Shown: positions 17,473-25,814 of the stretch, one piece after another
Layout: the number at the start of each line of letters is the position of its first letter
Position numbering within the stretch: the first letter of the stretch is position 1
DNA from: Bacteroidia bacterium
Lineage (GTDB): Bacteria; Bacteroidota; Bacteroidia; Bacteroidales; GCA-2748055
Direction: 5' to 3'
DNA length: 30,960 nucleotides
Assembly (NCBI GenBank): GCA_030596245.1
Contig: JAUVKN010000005.1
Span: forward strand, 1 to 30,960
The notes under the pieces: model-generated
What the model was told of the DNA's origin: nothing
The model's database searches: none
The model's input: the letters and a program-made list of their open reading frames with translations, nothing else
Translations under genes and position numbers: made by a program

Positions 17473-20469
17473 ATGTACAAATTGCCTGCTACAGGGTGCG
17501 AAAAGCTATTTATTATCATATTTGGCTTCATCTTCCTTCTGTTTCCGGATCCAGGTTTTTCCCAAACACTTGAGGAGAATTTTCTGGACCCGCCGGTCTC
17601 TGCAAGACCTAAAGGCTACTGGTGCCTGGTGAATGGAAATTTTGATCTTTCCCGAATGACCGAGGAGCTTCGGGAGTTCAAAGATAAAGGTATGGGAGGA
17701 GTGGATATCTGGGATGTGGCCGGATGGGTTGATCCGGATCATGTAGTCACTGCAGGTCCGCCTTTTATGGGTGATGAATCCCTGGGTGCCATCGGACACG
17801 CAATTCGGGAAGCGACAGAAATTGGACTGGAGGTTGGACTGACCATCTCCAGTTCATGGAATGCTGGGGGTAGCTGGGTTGAACCGCAGGACGGGGTAAT
17901 GGGTCTGTTCCGGTCCAGACTTATCATTGAGGGCCCTGCACAATTCAGTGAGGCTCTGCCATTCCCTGACCTGCCGGAAAGATATGATAGAATGTCTGCC
18001 ATGATATTGGTGAAGGGTGCTGACGGACTGCCCACCTATTATGAAGATGTTGCAGTCATGGCCATTCCTGATGTGGAGGATTCAATTCTTTTCGGCACCC
18101 AGGCACTGGATATTTCAGATAAATTCAGGGATGGCATTTTGACTTGGGATGTACCGGAGGGCAGCTGGACCATTGTACGGTATGTGGGCACCGGTACCGG
18201 TCAGCCCCTGATGAGACCGAGCCCCAATTCCAATGGTTTGATGATCGATCACTTCAGTGCCGAGGCAACCACAAACCATTTGATGTTCTTCATCAATAAA
18301 TTGCAGGAAGAGCTGGGTGACTTTGAGAACACCTCTTTGAAATACCTTTACACCGATAGTTATGAGGCAAATTCTGCAGTTTGGACAAGAGGTATGGAAG
18401 ATCATTTTTTGGCACGGAATGGATATTCAATCATTCCTTACCTGCCTGTGCTGGATGGTTATACTGTGGAAAGCAGTAGTATCTCAGACAGGTTTCTGTT
18501 TGACTTTAAAAAGACTTTGTCTGACCTGATCATAGAGAATCACTATTCTTTAAGTACAGAGATTTGTGCTGAATACGGGCTGGGGTTTAATGCTGAAGCC
18601 GGCGGTCCCGGCCCCCCCATTCACAACTGTCCGTTTGAATCCCTGAAGTCACTGGGGTCTCTTTCCGTGCCGCGGGGGGAGTTCTGGTTTAACCATGGAT
18701 CACCTGAGAAACAGGCTGAGTTACAGATTGTAAAAGGTCCGGCCAGCGCATCACACCTCTATAATCAGCCCCAGGTAGAGGCGGAGGCTTTTACCAGCGC
18801 ATGGGTGTGGCAGGAGGGACCGGGCGATCTGAAAGAGGTGATGGATAAAGCGCTCTGTGAGGGGCTTACTCGTTTTGTCTATCACACAACACCCCATATT
18901 GTTCCTGAGTCGGGAACACCTGGCTGGATCTATAATTTCGGAACCCTGGTGAATACCACAAGGGCGTGGTGGCCACTGTCGAGACCCTTCCATGACTACA
19001 TTGGTCGAAGTTGCTACATGCTTCAGCAGGGAAATTTTGTGGGGGATGTACTCTATTATTATGGCGATCAGGCGCCCAATTTTGCCGATCCGAAGCACGT
19101 AGATCCATCCCTGGGTCACGGTTATGACTATGATATATGCAATTCAGATATCATTTTGAACCGGCTCGATGTGAAGAATGGGTCCCTTGTACTTCCCCAC
19201 GGACAGAAATATGAGGTGCTTGTGCTGCCCGATCAGGAGGCCATGGACCCCGATGTGCTGGAAAAAATCGTTGAACTGGTGGAAATGGGAGCCACTGTCA
19301 TTGGCAATAAGCCGACCCGGTCACACTCACTTCAGAATTTCAGCAGGAATGATGAAAGGATCCGGGAGCTGGCCAACCGGTTATGGGGTAAAGGAAAAGA
19401 GAAGAAGAAAAAGAGTTATGGAGAAGGAAGGATCTATTCCGGCGAAAACTCAATTCGCAATGTATTGATTGAAAAAGGGATCGGTCCGGACCTGGAGGTG
19501 CATGGACCGGAACCAGGAGTGCTGGATTTTATTCACCGCACTACGGGTGACTCAGAGATCTATTTTGTACGCAATACAACAGAACATCCCCTGCAGCTGG
19601 ATGCCGTTTTCAGGGTAAAACAGAAGCATCCCGAGTTCTGGGATCCACAAACGGGAAAGAATGTTCAGGTGAACAGTTTCAGGATGGAAGAGGGTGGAGT
19701 TAGCGTGGGACTGGATCTGGATCCACTTGGATCGATGTTCATCGTCTTCAGGGAGGCACATACCGGTAATCCCGTATGGGAGGTCCGGCGCAATGGCTCT
19801 CTGCTATTCCCTTTGGATTCTGAGAAGCGAACCTATATAGTGAGTGACGGAAAGTTTCATGCTGAAGAGAATGGAAACTACCTGTTACATTTTTTTAATG
19901 GCGACAAGCTGGAGATGGAAATCGCGGATCTTCCTGAGGTACTGGAGCTTACTGGCCCATGGGAGATACGTTTTCCATTTGGTTGGGGAGCCCCGCCAAA
20001 AGCAGAATTTAAGGAATTGATCTCCTGGACAGATTCTGAAGATGAGGGGATCAAACATTTTTCCGGAGTAGGGTCCTATCACAAAAGTTTTGAGATGGAG
20101 GATGCGATGATAAACCCTGAGCTTCGCATCATCCTTGATCTCGGCAACCTTTCGGAGATGGCTGAACTGTTTCTGAACGGCAGACGGTTGCAGACGCTTT
20201 GGAACAGTCCGTTTGAAGTTGATATTACCAGTGCTGTGAAACCGGGGACAAATTACCTGGTTGTAAATGTGGCCAATGTGATATCGAATCAGCTGACGGG
20301 AGACGCCAGTCTGCCGGCCGGACTTAAACGCACCCACTCAAATGTAACCAAGGGCCCCAATGCATGGATGTATCCCTGGAAAGAGGTGCCTCTTATCGAA
20401 TCGGGATTGCTGGGACCAGTGAAGATTAAATTCCTTAAACAAATAGGTCTAACTAGCAATCAAAAATAA
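17473..20469 (+). CDS. GH106-type glycoside hydrolase (alpha-L-rhamnosidase family)
   Basis: A 998-residue secreted enzyme with a signal peptide (hydrophobic core 11-25, likely cleavage after PGFS at 30). The mature N-terminus has the GH106 signature: ENFLDPPVSARPKGYW, VNGNFDLSRMTEELREF, KGMGGVDIWDV, then EIGLEVGLTISSSWNAGG. Further family lines include DSYEANSAVWT and FNAEAGGPGPP (Glu375 is a candidate active-site residue, not proven). Residues about 820-990 form a GH2-type sugar-binding jelly roll (LTGPWEIRFPFGWG, SGVGSYHKSFEM, DLGNLSEMAELFLNGRRLQ, TNYLVVNVAN), common at the end of GH106 proteins. Characterised GH106 members release terminal alpha-L-rhamnose; this branch may act on another sugar. 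A lysine-rich insert near residue 640 is unusual. It lies between the HTCS gene and the DoxX fusion, 34 bases ahead of the latter, so co-expression is likely. Cellular location is periplasm or outside; no lipobox. Confidence 0.85.
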   Translation: MYKLPATGCEKLFIIIFGFIFLLFPDPGFSQTLEENFLDPPVSARPKGYWCLVNGNFDLSRMTEELREFKDKGMGGVDIWDVAGWVDPDHVVTAGPPFMGDESLGAIGHAIREATEIGLEVGLTISSSWNAGGSWVEPQDGVMGLFRSRLIIEGPAQFSEALPFPDLPERYDRMSAMILVKGADGLPTYYEDVAVMAIPDVEDSILFGTQALDISDKFRDGILTWDVPEGSWTIVRYVGTGTGQPLMRPSPNSNGLMIDHFSAEATTNHLMFFINKLQEELGDFENTSLKYLYTDSYEANSAVWTRGMEDHFLARNGYSIIPYLPVLDGYTVESSSISDRFLFDFKKTLSDLIIENHYSLSTEICAEYGLGFNAEAGGPGPPIHNCPFESLKSLGSLSVPRGEFWFNHGSPEKQAELQIVKGPASASHLYNQPQVEAEAFTSAWVWQEGPGDLKEVMDKALCEGLTRFVYHTTPHIVPESGTPGWIYNFGTLVNTTRAWWPLSRPFHDYIGRSCYMLQQGNFVGDVLYYYGDQAPNFADPKHVDPSLGHGYDYDICNSDIILNRLDVKNGSLVLPHGQKYEVLVLPDQEAMDPDVLEKIVELVEMGATVIGNKPTRSHSLQNFSRNDERIRELANRLWGKGKEKKKKSYGEGRIYSGENSIRNVLIEKGIGPDLEVHGPEPGVLDFIHRTTGDSEIYFVRNTTEHPLQLDAVFRVKQKHPEFWDPQTGKNVQVNSFRMEEGGVSVGLDLDPLGSMFIVFREAHTGNPVWEVRRNGSLLFPLDSEKRTYIVSDGKFHAEENGNYLLHFFNGDKLEMEIADLPEVLELTGPWEIRFPFGWGAPPKAEFKELISWTDSEDEGIKHFSGVGSYHKSFEMEDAMINPELRIILDLGNLSEMAELFLNGRRLQTLWNSPFEVDITSAVKPGTNYLVVNVANVISNQLTGDASLPAGLKRTHSNVTKGPNAWMYPWKEVPLIESGLLGPVKIKFLKQIGLTSNQK

Positions 20470-20472
20470 ATA

Positions 20473-20480
20473 TAAGTTTG
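20473..20480 (+). promoter_or_regulatory. Possible -7 element (TAnnTTTG) ahead of the DoxX fusion gene
   Basis: TAAGTTTG exactly matches the Bacteroidota -7 consensus and lies 23 bases before the ATG at 20504, right after the GH106 stop codon. No matching -33 TTTG is seen about 20 bases further upstream, so it may be chance in AT-rich sequence. If real, the fusion gene can be transcribed apart from GH106. Confidence 0.3.
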
Positions 20481-20503
20481 TAATCAATCAGCACTAATAT
20501 ATC

Positions 20504-22072
20504 ATGACAAAAAAGAAAATCTTTACCGGAAACTACACAAAAACACAGTTAACTATTTTAGTCCTGGTGAGGATTGCCATAGGCTGGCATTTCCTTTATG
20601 AGGGAATGGTGAAACTGTTTATACCGTCCTGGACCTCTGCATCCTACCTTGAGAATTCAAGATGGATCTTTTCAGGTATTTTTCAGGGGATAGCAGCCAA
20701 TCCGGGTCTGTTGAATCTGGCGGATTTTCTGATGATATGGGGATTGATCCTGATCGGCCTTGGATTAATGCTGGGAGCCTTAACCCGGATAGCCACCTGG
20801 TCCGGGATCTTTATTCTTACACTGTTCTATGTGGCTTACCCTCCCTTTGTGGGACTTGATTACGGAGTTCCTGCCGAGGGTTTCTATTTGATCGTGAATA
20901 AAAATCTGATTGAGCTACTGGTTCTGATCCTTCTGGCCAGGTTTTCAACAGGAGATATTTTCGGTCTGGACAGATTTTACAATCTGATAAAAAAGGAGAG
21001 ATCAACCATGCATGATGTAAATGCCACTGTGCCTGTTCAGGAAAAAAGTCAGCCTGATGGTTCTGGTATGAAACGCCGTGACATGCTTAAAGGTCTTGTT
21101 GGTGTTCCTTTTTTGGGGGTTTTTGCTTTTGCCTTTCTTCGAAAAAGTAGTTTTGAAGGGAGACACCTGATCGATGCCACTTCGGGGGCTACAAACCAGC
21201 CTTTAAGTTTTCAGGGCCTTGATGAACTAACTGCCCCGGTAGCAACTGGGGTTATAAAAGAGAAGACTTTTAGCAGGATCATTCTCGGCGGCAACCTGTT
21301 GAGCGGAAATGCACATGCCCGGGATCTGATTTATGTGGACAAGCTTGTAAAAGCATATCATTCCAAGCAAAAAATCTTTGAAACAATGTTGATGGCTGAA
21401 AAAGCGGGTGTGAATACCCTGCTTACCAACCCGGTTCTTGCAAAAGTAATTAATGAGTACTGGGACAGGGGCATTGGCAAGATCCAGTTCATCTCTGATT
21501 GTGTGGGGTTGAATTACATGGTAAAGGGTTTTCCTCCCTCACCCATTCAGGAGTTTCTTGACAGGATACAGATGGCGATAGATCATGGAGCGATTGCCTG
21601 TTATATCCAGGGAGAAACGGCCGATTATTATATTCAGAATGGGAATGTCGGTGCAATTGTCAAAGCATTTGATCTTATCCGGAAAAATGGAGTTATGGCA
21701 GGCATTGGAGCACATCGGATTGAAACCATAAAAGCTTGTGTTGAGGAGGGTTTTGATCCTGATTTCTGGATGAAAACCTTACACCACCACAACTACTGGT
21801 CGGCCGAGAATTCGAAATGGCACGACAACATGTACTGTTTTGATCCGGACGGGACCATCGAATACATGGAAACGCTGAAACAACCCTGGATGGCCTTTAA
21901 GGTAATGGCCGCCGGAGCCATACATCCCAAGGATGCCTTCCGTTATGCCTTCGAGAATGGTGCTGACTTTATCTGTGCCGGGATGTATGATTTTCAGATC
22001 GTTGAAGATATTAATATTACAAATGAAATATTGAATGGTCCACTTGAGCGAAAACGTGACTGGATGGCCTGA
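20504..22072 (+). CDS. DoxX-like membrane domain fused to a Tat-like segment and a barrel-like domain of unknown function
   Basis: A 522-residue fusion. Residues about 15-150 are a four-helix DoxX/DoxD-type membrane domain (LVRIAIGWHFLYEGMVKLF, MIWGLILIGLGLMLGALTR, NKNLIELLVLILLARFSTGD). A polar linker (165-188) leads to MKRRDMLKGLVGVPFLG at 189-205, which has the twin-arginine pattern (RR at 191-192) before a hydrophobic stretch. Residues about 225-522 form a soluble domain with lines such as FSRIILGGNLLSGNAHARDL, VKAYHSKQKIFETMLMAEKA, ACYIQGETADYY and TLHHHNYWSAEN, ending near NGADFICAGMYDFQI; the alternation suggests a TIM-barrel enzyme. I recall similar stand-alone Tat proteins in Bacteroidota and Planctomycetota without known function, so this is family-level memory only. 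DoxX proteins are linked to quinone or thiol chemistry in some systems. No substrate is claimed. An internal ATG at 21068 could start the Tat domain on its own. It follows GH106 by 34 bases. Confidence 0.75.
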   Translation: MTKKKIFTGNYTKTQLTILVLVRIAIGWHFLYEGMVKLFIPSWTSASYLENSRWIFSGIFQGIAANPGLLNLADFLMIWGLILIGLGLMLGALTRIATWSGIFILTLFYVAYPPFVGLDYGVPAEGFYLIVNKNLIELLVLILLARFSTGDIFGLDRFYNLIKKERSTMHDVNATVPVQEKSQPDGSGMKRRDMLKGLVGVPFLGVFAFAFLRKSSFEGRHLIDATSGATNQPLSFQGLDELTAPVATGVIKEKTFSRIILGGNLLSGNAHARDLIYVDKLVKAYHSKQKIFETMLMAEKAGVNTLLTNPVLAKVINEYWDRGIGKIQFISDCVGLNYMVKGFPPSPIQEFLDRIQMAIDHGAIACYIQGETADYYIQNGNVGAIVKAFDLIRKNGVMAGIGAHRIETIKACVEEGFDPDFWMKTLHHHNYWSAENSKWHDNMYCFDPDGTIEYMETLKQPWMAFKVMAAGAIHPKDAFRYAFENGADFICAGMYDFQIVEDINITNEILNGPLERKRDWMA

Positions 22073-22117
22073 TCAGGAGCATGTTCATAAGCCTCACAGG
22101 AGAGGATCCCAGTTGAT

Positions 22118-23665
22118 TTATTTTCTTACCATCTCTTCCGGTGGATCACAGAACCAGACCAGTGATTTTTCTCTGTTTAGTCCTTCAGGTAGCTGATCTG
22201 CGTAGGGATGAGTCTCCTTAAATATTTTCAACATCTGTTCCTGCAGGATATTCAGGATCTCTGAGTTTCCGGCATCGGAGGCAACATTGGTCGTTTCGCC
22301 CGGATCATTTTTCAAATGATAAAGCTTGTGAATAATTCCGGAGGGACCATAACCGGTGGCATACCCCTGTCCCAGGTCACTCTTCCCTGAAGCGAAAATG
22401 TACTTCCACTCTGCAGTAGCCACCATGGCTTTATTATCGCACAGAAACTCTGCAAATACAAACTCCTTATGATGTGATTTTCTCCTTTTTATTTGGGGAG
22501 CAAGGCTTTTTCCCTGCATTTCATGGTGGGATTTAAAACCCAACAGGTCCAGGATGGTGGGTGCCAGGTCAATGAATTCTGTAATATTATTATTTGCACA
22601 CTTTTTTCTTGAAGCATTTCCGGCCTTAATGATCAGGGGTGCTTTGATGGAGTACTCCCACATGGTATGTTTTTCAAATCTTTTGTGATCGTTCAGTAAG
22701 TAACCCTGATCGCCAATATAGATGATCAGGGTTTCACCTGACAGTCCCATCTCTTCCACTGTGTCTAATATCTTCCCAACGGCATGGTCCATGTACTCAA
22801 CCGAGGTATAGTATGAGGCTATAATCCCTTTTTTATCCTCGTCCGATAGCTCTCTGAATACAGATGGGATCCAGCGGTCATCTTCCATGCTTCCAGCTGG
22901 CAGTATGATATCATCCGGGTCATATTTGCCGCTGTATTCCACCGGGAAATCAAAAGGCGAGTGCGGCTGATCAAATCCTACCCACAGACAAAACCTCTCG
23001 GTGGAGTGGCTCTGAATAAATTCAACGGCCTTTTTTGCCACAAGATCAGCAGTACCATCCCCTTCATGAAAGGCACCTGGCCGCATATCTGCATTAAGCC
23101 AAATCCTGGCAGGATCCTGAAAGGGTTTCCATTCGGGCCTTACAGAAACAGAGTCTGCAACGGTACGTCCATTCTCTGCAAACCATCTGACGTAGTCCCT
23201 GTGTGACCATATATATTCAAAACCATGGTCAGGAGGAACCGAATCCAGGTAATTGTTGAAATGTGCTTTCCCAATCATACCGGTGCGAAATCCCTTATTT
23301 CTGAGTATTTCGGCAACAGTGGTGTTCCCCTCATCCCTGAACGGACTCCTCAACAGGGTGACTCCGGTTGAGTGGGGGTATTTTCCGGTAAGTATGGATT
23401 GTCTTGAAGCACTGCAAAGCGGGGCATTGGAGTAGGCATTGCAAAATCTGAGACCCTCAGAGGCCAGTTGATCCAGATTCGGAGTCTGAATAATTTCATT
23501 TCCATAGGAACCCAATACCTTGGTGGAGTGATCGTCCCCGATGATTACAATCACATTTTGAACGGGATCTTCAGAAAACAGTTTGCCGGAATTCTGTGTA
23601 CAGGAGATGAATGACAGCAAGCATAGAGAGCAGGCAACAGAACTGATCAATAATTCTTTTATCAT
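22118..23665 (-). CDS. Lipoprotein sulfatase (arylsulfatase A / S1 family)
   Basis: A 515-residue sulfatase. The N-terminus is a lipoprotein signal with lipobox FISC (Cys22), placing the enzyme on a membrane in the periplasm or at the surface. Residues 40-46 (VIIGDDH) give the metal-binding aspartates. The activation motif CSASR starts at Cys84 and is followed by QSILTG; that Cys should be oxidised to formylglycine by a maturase encoded elsewhere. Other S1 lines are TPNLDQLASEGLRF, FNNYLDSVPPDHGFEY, CLWVGFDQPHSPF and TLIIYIGDQGYLLNDHKRFEKHTMWE. Length is normal. Glycan sulfatases of this family remove sulfate esters from sugars; the position attacked cannot be read. The gene converges with the DoxX fusion (45-base gap, no strong hairpin) and diverges from the alcohol dehydrogenase. 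Confidence 0.93.
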   Translation of the reverse strand: MIKELLISSVACSLCLLSFISCTQNSGKLFSEDPVQNVIVIIGDDHSTKVLGSYGNEIIQTPNLDQLASEGLRFCNAYSNAPLCSASRQSILTGKYPHSTGVTLLRSPFRDEGNTTVAEILRNKGFRTGMIGKAHFNNYLDSVPPDHGFEYIWSHRDYVRWFAENGRTVADSVSVRPEWKPFQDPARIWLNADMRPGAFHEGDGTADLVAKKAVEFIQSHSTERFCLWVGFDQPHSPFDFPVEYSGKYDPDDIILPAGSMEDDRWIPSVFRELSDEDKKGIIASYYTSVEYMDHAVGKILDTVEEMGLSGETLIIYIGDQGYLLNDHKRFEKHTMWEYSIKAPLIIKAGNASRKKCANNNITEFIDLAPTILDLLGFKSHHEMQGKSLAPQIKRRKSHHKEFVFAEFLCDNKAMVATAEWKYIFASGKSDLGQGYATGYGPSGIIHKLYHLKNDPGETTNVASDAGNSEILNILQEQMLKIFKETHPYADQLPEGLNREKSLVWFCDPPEEMVRK

Positions 23666-23825
23666 GGTTCAACAAATTAAGATTTATCTGAAAACCACAT
23701 CTGCCTGATCGTATCAAATAGTTTCTTATGAGTCTCATTCCACAGTATATTGTGCAGCACCAGGGATATGCCATCAGCAACTTGAATTTATTATTTATCT
23801 TTAATCTCAATAAAATATTCCTTTT
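23666..23825. promoter_or_regulatory. Divergent promoter region of sulfatase and alcohol dehydrogenase genes
   Basis: This 160-base AT-rich gap must carry the starts of two outward transcripts. On the plus strand TATCTTTA at 23796-23803 is one base from TAnnTTTG and 23 bases before the ATG at 23826. On the minus strand TTAATTTG, one mismatch from consensus, lies only a few bases from the sulfatase start and is probably too close. No operator-like palindrome stands out. Confidence 0.35.
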
Positions 23826-24863
23826 ATGAAAGCAATGAAACTGACCGGTATCAGGGAGATGGAGATGATGGAAGTGCCTACCCCTGCAATTCTGAATGAC
23901 AATGATGTACTGATCCGCATGAAAACCCTGGGTGTGTGCGGATCGGATATTCACTACTATGTTTCCGGAAAGATCGGCAGCCAGGTGGTCCAGTATCCTT
24001 TCACGGTGGGTCATGAGGGAGCCGGGCAGGTGGAAGCCGTTGGGAAAGGGGTGACCATGGTGAGTCCGGGTGACCGCATTGCCATAGAGCCTGCCATGCC
24101 CTGCTGGGAGTGTGACCAGTGTCTGGCAGGAAGACCTCATACCTGTAGAAAACTAAAGTTCCTGGGATGCCCCGGTCAGGCAGAGGGCTCTCTGTCCGAA
24201 TTTATTGTGATGCCGGAGACCAGCTGTTTTAAGATTCCGGAGTCCATGTCGTATGATGAGGCAGCCATATCAGAGCCACTGGCCATAGGGGTCTATGCGG
24301 TGAAGCAATCCATTTCCATGGAAGGCGCCAGGGTGGGGATCCTCGGGTTTGGTCCCATTGGTATGAGTGTCTTGCTTCCGGCCCTGGCCATGGGTGCAAA
24401 AGATATTTATGTAACCGATAAGATAGATGAGCGGCTACGGATCGCTCGTGAAAATGGTGCCAGAATGACCGCCAATCCGGACAGGGAAGATGTGGTGGAG
24501 AAGATCAGCGGAGAGGTACCCGAACTGCTGGATGTGGTATTTGAGTGCTGCGGACAACAGGATGCCATTGACAATGCGGTAGATCTGCTTAAACCAGGTG
24601 GGAAATTAATGATTATTGGAATTCCTGAGTTTGATCATTGGAGCCTGCCAGTGGATAAATCGAGGCATAAGGAGTTGTGCATCCAAAATGTGAGAAGGCA
24701 GAATGAGGCAGTGCAACCGGCCCTGAATATGATGGCTCAAGGAGATATTTCGGTGGATGCCATGGTCACCCATCGTTTTAATTTCAAGGATACAAAGGAG
24801 GCATTTGACCTGGTTGCAGGCTATAAAGATGGGGTGATGAAGGCCATGATCGATTTTGAATGA
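23826..24863 (+). CDS. Zinc-dependent medium-chain alcohol/polyol dehydrogenase
   Basis: A 345-residue cytoplasmic MDR-family dehydrogenase of the sorbitol/xylitol/threonine-dehydrogenase type. Catalytic zinc ligands are visible: Cys38 in GVCGSDIHYY, His63 and Glu64 in VGHEGAG. The structural zinc lobe is complete: Cys93, Cys96, Cys99 and Cys107 in CWECDQCLAGRPHTC. The Rossmann nucleotide site is VGILGFGPIGMSV near residue 172. It should oxidise a hydroxyl of a sugar, polyol or sugar acid with NAD(P); the exact substrate is not readable. There is no signal peptide, so it acts on imported products. It is the first gene of a plus-strand run with the PIG-L and DUF1080 genes, after an 85-base gap that contains a tandem repeat. 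Confidence 0.9.
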   Translation: MKAMKLTGIREMEMMEVPTPAILNDNDVLIRMKTLGVCGSDIHYYVSGKIGSQVVQYPFTVGHEGAGQVEAVGKGVTMVSPGDRIAIEPAMPCWECDQCLAGRPHTCRKLKFLGCPGQAEGSLSEFIVMPETSCFKIPESMSYDEAAISEPLAIGVYAVKQSISMEGARVGILGFGPIGMSVLLPALAMGAKDIYVTDKIDERLRIARENGARMTANPDREDVVEKISGEVPELLDVVFECCGQQDAIDNAVDLLKPGGKLMIIGIPEFDHWSLPVDKSRHKELCIQNVRRQNEAVQPALNMMAQGDISVDAMVTHRFNFKDTKEAFDLVAGYKDGVMKAMIDFE

Positions 24864-24894
24864 GCACCAAATCATGTTAATTTTACTGTATGAT

Positions 24895-24925
24895 AACTAA
24901 CAAACTAACAAACTAACAAACTAAC
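24895..24925 (+). repeat. 8-bp tandem repeat (AACTAACA x about 3.9) in the leader of the PIG-L gene
   Basis: The unit AACTAACA runs almost four times without error between the dehydrogenase stop and the PIG-L start at 24949. The following bases (ACTAAAACTAATC) look like decayed units. Such short repeats can change copy number by slippage. The leader has no other clear signal. Confidence 0.85.
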
Positions 24926-24948
24926 TCACCTTTACTAAAACTAATCTC

Positions 24949-25782
24949 ATGAGAACTTTAATGTTTATGATTGTCATACTGCTTGTTCATTTTACGGGAT
25001 TTTCTCAACCTGATGTCCCTATAGATCAATGGAAAGGCAAGACCATCTTGCTTATCGGTGCTCATCCCGATGACGATGTCTATTCAATGGGAACCCTGAG
25101 CCTGTTGCAGGCCAATGGAAATGAGGTGTTTATTGCCATGCTTACAACGGGAAATGTGGGAACCCAGGACCCGGATCTGGGCATGATGGATCTTGCGCTG
25201 ATCCGCAAACAGGAAGAACAGGATGCATTGGCGGTGCTGGGAATTCCCGGAGATCATTACATCAATCTGGGGTATGATGACGGAATGCTTGAGTATGAAC
25301 ATAAAAAAGAGGTGGTGTCGAGGCTGGTCAGACTGATCCGCAAGGTCAGCCCCGATGTAATTTTTGCCTTTGATCCTGGCAAAGGAGAACAGCGATGGCA
25401 CAAAGCCGACCACAGGACGGCTTCCTACCTGGCGGCCGATGCAGCCAGGGCAGCCATGTGGCCCCTGCTATTCCAGGGACAGATCACCGTAGAGGGGCTG
25501 AAGGCCCATACAGTGGAGGAGTATGTGCTCTTTGATTCTGCCGAGGAGGATAAAAACATGTGGGTGGACATTACCAGGTTCGAAGAGAAAAAGATGGAAG
25601 CCATGTCTAAATATGTGAGTCAGTGGAGCTCGGGCTGGTACGATTACAAAGGGCCGGAACTTTCTGAGGAAGAGACAATAGAGGTGAGAATGCGTATTAG
25701 CAAATGGATCAATTACCGGGATGGAAAACCCATGGAAGGTTTCCGTTATTATAAAGGATTGCCTGATAACATTGGACGCTAA
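24949..25782 (+). CDS. Exported PIG-L/LmbE-family deacetylase
   Basis: A 277-residue zinc-dependent deacetylase-like protein. Residues 1-20 form a signal peptide (hydrophobic MFMIVILLVHF, then GFSQ), so it acts in the periplasm or outside. The family metal motif AHPDDD is at residues 38-43 (His39, Asp41, Asp42), and the second motif WHKADH gives Asp154 and His155. The mid-protein lines TTGNVGTQDPDLG and LIRKQEEQDALAVLGI are also family-typical. PIG-L enzymes remove N-acetyl groups from amino sugars or related N-acyl groups; those in glycan loci are mostly uncharacterised. The DUF1080 gene starts 32 bases after the stop, so the two are very likely co-transcribed. Confidence 0.9.
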   Translation: MRTLMFMIVILLVHFTGFSQPDVPIDQWKGKTILLIGAHPDDDVYSMGTLSLLQANGNEVFIAMLTTGNVGTQDPDLGMMDLALIRKQEEQDALAVLGIPGDHYINLGYDDGMLEYEHKKEVVSRLVRLIRKVSPDVIFAFDPGKGEQRWHKADHRTASYLAADAARAAMWPLLFQGQITVEGLKAHTVEEYVLFDSAEEDKNMWVDITRFEEKKMEAMSKYVSQWSSGWYDYKGPELSEEETIEVRMRISKWINYRDGKPMEGFRYYKGLPDNIGR

Positions 25783-25814
25783 TAATTCAGTTTACAACTT
25801 TTAAAACCATAAAA

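Noticed and set aside
19885..20337. 150-codon minus-strand frame inside the GH106 gene
   Set aside because: It overlaps a conserved jelly-roll domain and shows no protein family features.
22073..22117. Possible bidirectional terminator between the DoxX fusion and sulfatase genes
   Set aside because: No stem longer than a few base pairs could be found in the gap.
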